Assembly (NCBI GenBank): GCA_017448375.1
Contig: JAFSLR010000063.1
Location: 1 to 6,243, forward strand
Reading direction: 5' to 3'
Length of the DNA stretch: 6,243 bases
Source of the DNA: Synergistaceae bacterium
GTDB taxonomy: Bacteria; Synergistota; Synergistia; Synergistales; Aminobacteriaceae
Part shown: in pieces, positions 1-5,418 of the stretch
Layout: every line of letters starts with the position of its first letter
Position numbering within the stretch: position 1 is the stretch's first letter
Notes under the pieces: generated by a model
Seen by the model: only the letters and a program-made list of their open reading frames with translations
Databases searched by the model: none
What the model was told of the DNA's origin: nothing
Program-made: the position numbers and the translations under genes

Positions 1-248
1 AAGACCATAGGAGTCAAAGCCATACTGATGCATTCGGCGTATTGCGGAAATTCTTTTTTCGCCATTACCGACCACGCAGGGCAGCACGACGTACCCATGA
101 AGGGCAAACGTTCGGGGACTTCCTTCACAAAGTCTTCAGCTTCCTGCAATGTGCACAGGTCAGCACCCACAGCAACCTCTACAATGTCAGCGAATCCAAG
201 CTCACGGAAAGCGGCGCGCATTTTCTCCGGCGTTAGAGTCTTTCCGAA
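1..248 (-). pseudogene. [FeFe]-hydrogenase catalytic (H-cluster) domain, in-frame continuation beyond the TAG; partial at window edge
   Basis: Reading on past the TAG in the same frame gives 82 open codons to the window edge, beginning FGKTLTPEKMRAAFRELGF and containing GADLCTLQEAEDF, then LPFMGTSCCPAWSVMAKKEF and ISMALTPMV. TSCCP is the first of the three H-cluster signatures of [FeFe] hydrogenases, and one of its cysteines (about residues 300-301 counted from the upstream ATG) ligates the active-site cluster. The other two signatures would lie outside the window. No frameshift or second stop is visible, so the domain has not decayed. A separate start is conceivable at the ATG at 219-221, which has GGAG only 4 bases upstream. 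That would yield a domain without its electron-input clusters, so I think it unlikely. Either the gene is a recent pseudogene, or the stop is read through or is a sequence error. Confidence 0.8.
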
Positions 249-251
249 CTA
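249..251 (-). other. Premature amber codon inside the hydrogenase frame
   Basis: The plus strand reads cta, so the coding strand reads TAG between the codons for Gly244 and Phe246. Related proteins are expected to have Gln here (APAxxGQFG), from family knowledge recalled without alignment. A single C-to-T change from CAG would explain it. TAG is a genuine stop elsewhere in the window: the ankyrin gene ends in TAG at 4220-4222. Confidence 0.85.
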
Positions 252-983
252 CCCGGCAATCGCAGGAGCTATAGCGGCGTAAACGGGAATCTCGCTCCGT
301 ATTGCCTGAATGCACTGGAATATTTGCGCTTTGTCGGCAATCGCACCGAAAGGACAATTTGCGAGGCACATTCCGCAGGACACGCATTTTTCCTGATCGA
401 TGTCGGCGCGTCCGAACTCATCCGTAACGATCGCTTTCATTCCGCAAGCAACAGCGCAGGGTCTCTGCATTCTGAGAATGACTCCGTACTGGCAGACGCT
501 CATACATTTCCCGCACTTTATGCACTTTGACGAGTCGATATGAGCCTGCCCGCGCTCGAAATATATTGCATCTTTCGGGCAGACCTGCGAACATGGCCGG
601 GCTAAACATCCCTGGCATTGATCCGTAATTACTACTTTGTTGTCCGGGCATGAATGGCACGCGAACTTTATGATGTTGATTAACGGTGGCTGATAATATT
701 TTTCGGGGTGTACGCATTCTTCTGCGCCGGTCGAGACGGGAGCATGTTCGGAGGCTTTGCGGAGGGGGAGTCCCATTGCGAGCCGGATACGTTCACGGAC
801 TATCGCGCGTTCGAGAAATACGTCGTCCCGGTAGTGTGAGATTTCGCCGGGGATTACCCTGTAGGGTATGCGCTCCATTTCGGAGAGATCGCCGGGCTTA
901 TAGTTGTAGGATAATTTTGCGACTTCGGAAAAGATTGCGCGTCTTATGTCATTAACAGACGTGTGTATACCTCTCATTCCCAT
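249..983 (-). CDS. [FeFe]-hydrogenase-like protein, N-terminal iron-sulfur part, ended early by in-frame TAG
   Basis: This 244-residue frame encodes the electron-transfer half of an iron-only hydrogenase, probably of the group B type, a cytoplasmic family whose role is poorly known. After an N-terminal region of about 100 residues come cysteines at 109/112, a CxxCx4CxxxC set (123, 126, 131, 135), a ferredoxin set CxxCxxCxxxC (154, 157, 160, 164) and a second one (200, 203, 206, 210), with extra cysteines at 176, 180 and 224. These should bind several [4Fe-4S] clusters. The ATG at 981-983 has an AGGAGG ribosome site 10 bases upstream (994-999). The frame ends in AIAPAIAG-stop, a conserved junction that in this family normally continues as QFG into the catalytic domain. 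What follows the stop is exactly that domain (1-248), so this is a truncated gene and not a stand-alone ferredoxin. Family identity is secure; the group B assignment is inferred. Confidence 0.85.
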   Translation of the reverse strand: MGMRGIHTSVNDIRRAIFSEVAKLSYNYKPGDLSEMERIPYRVIPGEISHYRDDVFLERAIVRERIRLAMGLPLRKASEHAPVSTGAEECVHPEKYYQPPLINIIKFACHSCPDNKVVITDQCQGCLARPCSQVCPKDAIYFERGQAHIDSSKCIKCGKCMSVCQYGVILRMQRPCAVACGMKAIVTDEFGRADIDQEKCVSCGMCLANCPFGAIADKAQIFQCIQAIRSEIPVYAAIAPAIAG

Positions 984-1031
984 TTTTAATATGCCTCCTT
1001 AAAGGGTGAAATATTTTTTTGGAATGGTAGT

Positions 1032-1062
1032 ATTATACTTCACAGAATTTATATATCGTCAT
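1032..1062 (-). promoter_or_regulatory. Probable promoter of the hydrogenase gene
   Basis: On the minus strand a perfect TATAAT -10 box lies at 1032-1037. A weaker ATGACG -35 candidate lies at 1057-1062, with a long 19-base spacer. The predicted transcript would begin near 1025, giving a leader of about 40 bases before the ATG at 983. The same A/T-rich stretch must also hold the promoter of the divergent secreted-protein gene, for which I see only a weak candidate (TTCACA at 1039-1044 and TGTTAT at 1062-1067). Confidence 0.45.
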
Positions 1063-1096
1063 GTTATCTTAATTTCAATGAAAGGTGGAATGAACC

Positions 1097-1732
1097 ATGA
1101 GGAAAATTTTTCTTGCATTAACAGTAACAGCTCTCGTTGTTATAGGGTCGTCAATGGCTTTTGCTTACAGCGAGGAAGAAGCCCGCGACGCTCTCATAAC
1201 ATATTCCGGCACTGCTGCATTTTCTGACCTTCTGCCGGAAGAAAGACGCGCCTGTATGACTTGGGTTTCTGAGGGAGGCTATATGAATGAGCTTTGCAGG
1301 AGCGCAGTTACCCGATTGATTTCGGAAGACCCAAACGCCGTTACGCCTTCACAGAGGAAAGCACTTCTTGCGGCCGCTTCAGGAAGAACGACTCCGGCTC
1401 CCACAAATAACGGTGAAACTGTCGTAGTAAGGGAATCCGACAACACCGGCTCAATGATAGCAGCTGGAATCGTGGGAATAATCGCGGGAATGATAATCCA
1501 CAACAATTTACCGGGCGACAGGGACACAGTATATTACCCCGCACCGCCTCCACATCGTATTCCCGGTCCGCCCCATCATCGCGCACCAGTTCCCCCTCAC
1601 AGAGCTCCCGCGCCCGTGATGAGAAGGAATCCCGGCCCGATTAGGACTAATCCGCCCCGCGTACCACATAGAGCTCCCTCACCTGTGCGAAGAGTGCCAA
1701 ACACAACTATGAGGGACATACCGAGAAGGTAA
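1097..1732 (+). CDS. Secreted or membrane-attached protein of unknown function with Pro/Arg/His-rich tail
   Basis: I do not recognise a family for this 211-residue protein. Residues 1-23 form a classic signal peptide: basic start MRK, a hydrophobic core, and cleavage probably after AFA. The mature part begins with an acidic helical domain (24-95) holding two cysteines, 53 and 67, that could form a disulfide outside the cytoplasm. A low-complexity linker follows, then a hydrophobic glycine-spaced segment (about 118-136, GSMIAAGIVGIIAGMII) that could be a membrane helix. The last 63 residues are almost only Pro, Arg, His and small residues, with three copies of HRAP (162-165, 168-171, 191-194) and one acidic residue. 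The start is supported by AAAGGTGG at 1081-1088, 8 bases upstream. The gene is single, diverges from the hydrogenase gene and ends at its own terminator. The basic tail suggests contact with an anionic envelope polymer; this is speculation. Confidence 0.85.
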   Translation: MRKIFLALTVTALVVIGSSMAFAYSEEEARDALITYSGTAAFSDLLPEERRACMTWVSEGGYMNELCRSAVTRLISEDPNAVTPSQRKALLAAASGRTTPAPTNNGETVVVRESDNTGSMIAAGIVGIIAGMIIHNNLPGDRDTVYYPAPPPHRIPGPPHHRAPVPPHRAPAPVMRRNPGPIRTNPPRVPHRAPSPVRRVPNTTMRDIPRR

Positions 1733-1746
1733 AAACGCAAAATAAT

Positions 1747-1782
1747 ACGGGAGAATCTCAAAAAGGGACTCTCCCGTTTTTT
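1747..1782 (+). terminator. Rho-independent terminator, probably bidirectional
   Basis: ACGGGAGA (1747-1754) pairs with TCTCCCGT (1770-1777), an 8-bp stem with a 15-base loop, followed directly by a run of six T (1777-1782). It lies 14 bases after the stop of the secreted-protein gene. Read on the other strand, the same stem follows the stop of the transporter gene (1796) and is trailed by the T-rich TATTATTTT, so it probably serves both convergent genes. Confidence 0.85.
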
Positions 1783-1795
1783 GTTGCCGAATCAC

Positions 1796-2995
1796 TTACA
1801 CAAAAGCACGGCTGTTATCGCCCGTATCAATCGTAGCTGCATACGCGCTGTTGAAGAGTCCGAAAATCGCCGAAAGCATGAACAGAGTCTCAATCCCCAT
1901 TACTTGCCATATCCATCCCCCGAATAACGCTATCAATATTGTGATGAGATGATTGACGGATACTCCTGTTGCTATTGTCGCTTTCACTTCTTCGGGAGTG
2001 TCGGACAAATCCTGAACGTAAACATTTGAGGCCATTGACGCAAGAGAGATTACAGCATAGAGAATGTAATTCACACAGCACACAATGAACGCAATATTTT
2101 TCGGGAAAATGTGATGTGCAAATCCGTAGAAGAAGCATACTATCACAAGTATCAATGTGTCCATTACCATTACGATTTTGTAGCCGTAACGGTCAATAAT
2201 CTTCCCGACAACAGGCGAGAATATGAATGTTGCGATTGCTGACAGTGCGAACAATATACTTATCGCCATTGCTCCGGCACCGTAGAATAACACAAGCAAG
2301 TAAGGGCCGAACGTGAAGAAAATCTGTTTCCTTGCTCCGTAAAATATTTCCAGCATGTAGAATTTGAAGTATTTTCGGCGGAAATAGAATCGTGTTACGT
2401 TATGTTTCTGTTTGCTTCTGCCCGTCATCTTTAAGGCTATGATGAATCCGATTAATGTTATTGCTGACGAGACAATAAACACAGGTCGGTAAAGATTCAT
2501 TTTCCCCGCAAACATTCCGAACACAACCGCAACAACTATATATCCCGCTAATGTCCCGAACTGGTACGCAGAATTTTGAATCCCCAAAGCCGCTCCGCCC
2601 CTGCCTGATTTCGAGTACTCAAGAGCTAATGTGCTTCTCATTCCGTACTGCATATGTTCGCCAAGTGAGTATACGAAAACTGCTGACGTTACGAGGAAAC
2701 GACTCGCAGGAATCACAGACTGCATAGCCATTCCGGCAAGCATGATTAACGCTCCGGCCTTGAAGATTTTTTCTGCTGAAAACTCAAACAGCAATGCAAG
2801 AATGAAAACGAGAAGGAAGCCCGGCAATTCCCTGAAGAACTCTGAGACTCCCCTGTCAAACTGAGACATGCTCACTATCTCAGCCAGATAATTATCGAGG
2901 ACGGCTTTATATAATCCGTAACCCAATCCGAAAACTGCCAATGACAAAATGAATGCTTTATACTGTGAATCAGCCTTGAATATTCTTGAGGTCAA
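1796..2995 (-). CDS. Major facilitator superfamily (MFS) transporter, TTG start
   Basis: This 399-residue inner-membrane protein has about twelve hydrophobic helices, roughly at 13-32, 56-72, 78-95, 100-116, 141-165, 170-190, 226-240, 242-262, 275-295, 299-325, 345-365 and 368-388. A basic cytoplasmic loop (190-211, rich in Lys/Arg) joins the two six-helix halves, the usual MFS layout. GKIIDRYGYK at 264-273 matches the MFS motif A (GxxxDRxGxR) in the second half, and SEFFRELPGF (51-60) precedes helix 2. The length is normal for the superfamily. The substrate cannot be told from sequence. Charged residues in membrane regions (for example Arg55, Glu56 and Glu113) could take part in transport. 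The start codon is TTG, backed by a good ribosome site at 3006-3012; no ATG lies nearby in frame. It diverges from the flavodoxin-family gene, so the two may be controlled together. Confidence 0.85.
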   Translation of the reverse strand: MTSRIFKADSQYKAFILSLAVFGLGYGLYKAVLDNYLAEIVSMSQFDRGVSEFFRELPGFLLVFILALLFEFSAEKIFKAGALIMLAGMAMQSVIPASRFLVTSAVFVYSLGEHMQYGMRSTLALEYSKSGRGGAALGIQNSAYQFGTLAGYIVVAVVFGMFAGKMNLYRPVFIVSSAITLIGFIIALKMTGRSKQKHNVTRFYFRRKYFKFYMLEIFYGARKQIFFTFGPYLLVLFYGAGAMAISILFALSAIATFIFSPVVGKIIDRYGYKIVMVMDTLILVIVCFFYGFAHHIFPKNIAFIVCCVNYILYAVISLASMASNVYVQDLSDTPEEVKATIATGVSVNHLITILIALFGGWIWQVMGIETLFMLSAIFGLFNSAYAATIDTGDNSRAFV

Positions 2996-3005
2996 TTTAT
3001 TTCTG

Positions 3006-3012
3006 CTCCTTT
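3006..3012 (-). promoter_or_regulatory. Ribosome binding site deciding the TTG start of the MFS gene
   Basis: The minus strand reads AAAGGAG here, 10 bases before the TTG at 2993-2995. The nearby ATG within the same leader opens only a seven-codon frame that ends at a TGA overlapping the TTG, so it is not the transporter start. Confidence 0.7.
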
Positions 3013-3030
3013 CATTTTGCTATCGAGGAA

Positions 3031-3058
3031 TTAATAACACGAGGTTATTTAGTATAAT
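3031..3058 (+). promoter_or_regulatory. Probable promoter of the flavodoxin/ankyrin unit
   Basis: A perfect TATAAT lies at 3053-3058, with a TTAATA -35 candidate at 3031-3036 (16-base spacer). Transcription would begin near 3065. A strong GGAGGAGG ribosome site (3073-3080) follows, 11 bases before the ATG at 3092. The opposite strand offers TATTAT (3054-3059) with TTGCCT (3078-3083, 18-base spacer), so the transporter promoter may overlap this one back to back. Confidence 0.5.
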
Positions 3059-3091
3059 ACGATAAATATATCGGAGGAGGCAATAATTAAA

Positions 3092-3763
3092 ATGAATGCT
3101 TTATTCATTAACGGTTCACCGCGCAAAAATTGGAACACTCACAAAATGTTAGAGTCGGCCATGAAGGGAGCTTCCGACTCCGGGGCTGAATGCGAGATGA
3201 TACACCTTTACGATTACAGCTTCAAGGGGTGCGTTTCGTGCTTCGCCTGCAAAATCAAAAACGCAAAAACTAACGGACTATGCGCTTATCGTGATGACTT
3301 GCGCCCGGTTCTTGAAAAGGCTTTGGCGTGCGATGTTATTGTGATGGGAAGCCCGATATACTTCAGCTATCCTACGGGAATGTTCCGTTCATTTCTTGAG
3401 AGACTTTTATTCCCGATTATGAGCTACAATGTCAACCCCGACGGATCAAGGCCGAGAGCTATCGACAGGACAATATACAGCGGGATAATCTACACAATGA
3501 ACTGCCCGGAAGAACTCGCCGGAAAAATGAATTACCCAGCAATCCTTCAGCCAAACGAATGGGCTACAGCGTCAGTCTTGGGGTACTGTGAGTCGTTATG
3601 TGCGTACAATACTGTGCAGTTCAGGGACTATTCGCGGTATGATGCGGGAATGTTCAGCGAGGAAGTGAAGACGAAATACAGGGATGAACATTTCAGCGTT
3701 GACCTTCAAAATGCGTATGAACTCGGTAAACGTCTCGTCATGAAAGCGAATGGTCAGGCATAA
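3092..3763 (+). CDS. Flavodoxin-family NAD(P)H-dependent FMN oxidoreductase with cysteine cluster (iron-sulfur flavoprotein-like)
   Basis: This is a 223-residue cytoplasmic flavoprotein. The N-terminal strand and phosphate loop, LFINGSPRKNWNTHKML (4-20), is the FMN-binding motif of the NADPH-dependent FMN reductase/flavodoxin-like fold. GSPIYFSYPTGMFRSFLERL (86-105) is the second flavin loop typical of the family. Between them lies a CxxCxxC-x10-C set (47, 50, 53, 64), resembling the compact motif that binds a [4Fe-4S] cluster in iron-sulfur flavoproteins. With the wider last gap, cluster binding is likely but not certain. Such proteins shuttle electrons or reduce quinones, nitro compounds or oxygen species in anaerobes; the substrate here is unknown. 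The ATG has a strong ribosome site at 3073-3080. The ankyrin gene follows after 24 bases on the same strand, so they are probably cotranscribed. The MFS gene diverges upstream. Confidence 0.85.
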   Translation: MNALFINGSPRKNWNTHKMLESAMKGASDSGAECEMIHLYDYSFKGCVSCFACKIKNAKTNGLCAYRDDLRPVLEKALACDVIVMGSPIYFSYPTGMFRSFLERLLFPIMSYNVNPDGSRPRAIDRTIYSGIIYTMNCPEELAGKMNYPAILQPNEWATASVLGYCESLCAYNTVQFRDYSRYDAGMFSEEVKTKYRDEHFSVDLQNAYELGKRLVMKANGQA

Positions 3764-3787
3764 AGTTTTTTCTGAGGGTTAAGAGTA

Positions 3788-4222
3788 ATGGCAAAAGCAC
3801 TAAAAATCCGGCGTATGAAAGCTGATGATTTTGCTGATTTCTGCCTCACTGCCTCAGCAAAAGAAGTTCAAAGCGCGCTCGATATTGGATCAGATTGGGA
3901 CTCAAGAGCATTCATTTACGCGGCTTCAGCAAACACAGATCCCAATGTAATATGGGTACTTCTCAGGGAAGCAAGCGAGTCAGGCGTTAAACTCATCAAC
4001 GCAAGGTCAAAAGACAGCAAGCAAACCGCTCTTCACTGGGCAGCAGGACACAATGATAACCCCGATGTAGTTCGCATACTCATTGCAGCAGGTGCGGACG
4101 TGAACGCTAAGGACGCTTACGGTCAGACTCCGCTGGCAGAAGCCGAAGCCGTTCACCGAATGCGCTGGAAGGACAACAGGCAGCAGGTAATAGACATGCT
4201 CAGGAGAGCCGGAGCAAGATAG
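3788..4222 (+). CDS. Small ankyrin-repeat protein
   Basis: This 144-residue protein is made almost entirely of ankyrin repeats. There is a degenerate cap repeat (about 13-37, FADFCLTASAKEVQSALDIG), a second repeat (about 41-74), a textbook third (79-110, with TALHWAAGHND and VVRILIAAGADVNAKD) and a C-terminal repeat (112-144, GQTPLAEA to DMLRRAGAR). There is no signal peptide or membrane helix, so it should be cytoplasmic. It should act by binding another protein; the partner is unknown. The start ATG follows GAGGG (3774-3778) by 9 bases. It lies 24 bases after the flavodoxin-family gene, which suggests one transcript but does not prove a shared function. The gene ends in TAG, and reading past it would run 39 codons antisense into the HAD gene, so TAG is a true stop in this genome. 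Confidence 0.88.
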   Translation: MAKALKIRRMKADDFADFCLTASAKEVQSALDIGSDWDSRAFIYAASANTDPNVIWVLLREASESGVKLINARSKDSKQTALHWAAGHNDNPDVVRILIAAGADVNAKDAYGQTPLAEAEAVHRMRWKDNRQQVIDMLRRAGAR

Positions 4223-4228
4223 CATAAA

Positions 4229-4258
4229 TCCCCCATAACCCTCAAAACTTCAGGGGGA
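4229..4258. terminator. Possible weak bidirectional terminator between convergent genes
   Basis: TCCCCC (4229-4234) can pair with GGGGGA (4253-4258) around an 18-base loop, in the 45-base gap between the convergent ankyrin and HAD genes. There is no real T run on either strand: the minus side has only ATTTAT. The hairpin is supported mostly by its position. Confidence 0.35.
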
Positions 4259-4267
4259 CTCGCGTTC

Positions 4268-5041
4268 TCATATCAGACCCAAATACTTGCACGCCTTCAA
4301 TATTCCGCCGTCGTCAATGTCTTCACACACGTAATCAGCTGACTTCCTCGCCTCGTCCGAACACACCCCGACAGCAACTCCGATATTCGCATTCCTCAGC
4401 ATGTCCGAATCATTAGGGCCGTCCCCGAACGTTATAACATCATCAAGACTCGCGCCTAAACTCCGTATCATCATTTCGATTCCGCCCCATTTCGTTGACG
4501 CTCCGTAACGCGCCTCCGTGAATCCGTGCATTATTTCCAGCCTCACTCCCTCAGGTGCAGCGAAGAATATCCCGTGCGACTCGTCAAGCATTCTGTGCGG
4601 CCTCATGATGTAGCACATTGTTGCGCGTTTGAGTTCGTTCAACGGCTTGAAACAGTCATATCCTGCCTGTGAGTTGAAATATTCACGGAATGAGTCAAAA
4701 TCGTTGTCGGCGTATAAATATTCCTCGTCAACAGCCGCCGTTATATCAGGGAATCTTGACGCAACATCACGGAATGAGTCCAAATATTTATCGGGAAAAT
4801 ATGCCGTGTGAATCTTTTTCCCAGCAACGAAAATCTCAGAGCCCCCAGCGCACACAAGATAATCAATCCCGAATGCTTCCGCCGTCGTCATAGTGAGGAA
4901 TCCTGCGCGCCCCGTTGCAATCGCGGGAACATGGCCGGAGTCTTTGAGGAGTGATATTGCCCGCAAAGTTTCAGGGGGAATGTGAGGTTTCACTTTGTGG
5001 CTTACTAATGTGTTGTCGATGTCGAAAAATATGTATTTCAT
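4268..5041 (-). CDS. HAD-superfamily Cof-type phosphatase, last gene of the cob operon
   Basis: This 257-residue cytoplasmic hydrolase has all four haloacid dehalogenase motifs. Motif I is FFDIDNTL with nucleophile Asp7 and acid/base Asp9, motif II is ATGR with Thr43, motif III is Lys184 in STKWGGIEMM, and motif IV is FGDGPNDSDML with Asp207 and Asp211. The large insert between motifs II and III (about 75-180) is the C2-type cap of the Cof/YbjI-like branch, which usually hydrolyses sugar phosphates, nucleotides or FMN. The length is typical. The ATG at 5039-5041 lies 2 bases after the stop of the cobU-like gene, and its ribosome site (GAAGGGG, 5047-5053) lies inside that gene's end, so translation is probably coupled. 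This linkage suggests a role in corrinoid metabolism, perhaps removing phosphate from alpha-ribazole phosphate or cobalamin phosphate. That role is inference from position only; enzymes of this type often have broad specificity. Confidence 0.88.
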   Translation of the reverse strand: MKYIFFDIDNTLVSHKVKPHIPPETLRAISLLKDSGHVPAIATGRAGFLTMTTAEAFGIDYLVCAGGSEIFVAGKKIHTAYFPDKYLDSFRDVASRFPDITAAVDEEYLYADNDFDSFREYFNSQAGYDCFKPLNELKRATMCYIMRPHRMLDESHGIFFAAPEGVRLEIMHGFTEARYGASTKWGGIEMMIRSLGASLDDVITFGDGPNDSDMLRNANIGVAVGVCSDEARKSADYVCEDIDDGGILKACKYLGLI

Positions 5042-5043
5042 TC

Positions 5044-5418
5044 TTACCCCTTCAGCCTTAACGCTAATCCCGCAAATACCCGGTCAACAATATCGGACTC
5101 GTTCGCCAAATATTGATACAGTTTCCCGGTCTCATCGCGCCATTTTCGATTGAAACTGTCAACAGGTACAACGCCCCCGCAAATCTCATCGCCCGTCATA
5201 ACGCAATCACGAAGAATATTTATCCTGTCAGCAAAAAATTCTGTCGGACTAATTCCGCGCGTTAAAAGTATTTTCGCTCCCTCGTGAATGTTCGTTACGA
5301 GTCCCGGCCTTATATCGTCAATGTTGTGTGAAAGGTCTGCAACATTCTCAAACGTTCCGTAAAGTTTCAGCGCGTAATCCTTCTTGCCCATGTAACGCCC
5401 GCCTATAATCAGATGCAA
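5044..5418 (-). CDS. cobU: Short CobU-like adenosylcobinamide kinase / guanylyltransferase
   Basis: CobU phosphorylates adenosylcobinamide and transfers GMP to it, giving the substrate for CobS. At 124 residues this protein is far shorter than the usual 170-190. The N-terminus LIIGGRYMGKKDYA (3-16) matches the P-loop region, but the residue after GK is Lys13 where Ser/Thr is standard. The C-terminal half is clearly CobU: EICGGVVPVDSFNRKWRDETGKLYQYLA (78-105), then VFAGLALRLKG at the end. The stretch that carries the guanylylated histidine in enterobacterial CobU appears missing, although His45 in TNIHEGAKILL might stand in. Short versions of this kind occur in Clostridia, from memory. The start is TTG at 5416-5418, with GGGGTG at 5424-5429. 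No ATG gives a complete P-loop, and an in-frame stop lies just upstream. It overlaps cobS by 10 bases. Confidence 0.75.
   Translation of the reverse strand: MHLIIGGRYMGKKDYALKLYGTFENVADLSHNIDDIRPGLVTNIHEGAKILLTRGISPTEFFADRINILRDCVMTGDEICGGVVPVDSFNRKWRDETGKLYQYLANESDIVDRVFAGLALRLKG

Noticed and set aside
686..955. Plus-strand open frame opposite the hydrogenase gene
   Set aside because: It is Arg-rich, has no family resemblance, and lies fully antisense to a clearly conserved coding frame; it is a shadow.
249..983. Stand-alone polyferredoxin gene
   Set aside because: The frame continues past the stop with the expected next domain of the same family, so truncation is the better reading.
1550..1730. 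Tandem DNA repeat in the secreted-protein tail
   Set aside because: The HRAP copies are irregularly spaced and use different codons, so this is protein-level low complexity and not a DNA repeat array.
2993..3016. Seven-codon leader peptide overlapping the MFS start
   Set aside because: It has no ribosome site of its own and no regulatory codon run; it is likely chance.
4220..4222. Genome-wide reassignment of TAG to an amino acid (which would explain the hydrogenase amber)
   Set aside because: The ankyrin gene ends naturally in TAG at its family-like end. Readthrough would add 39 codons antisense to the HAD gene, so TAG functions as a stop here.
4007..4225. Minus-strand open frame opposite the ankyrin gene
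   Set aside because: The ankyrin repeats on the plus strand are unmistakable; the antisense frame has no motif or ribosome site.
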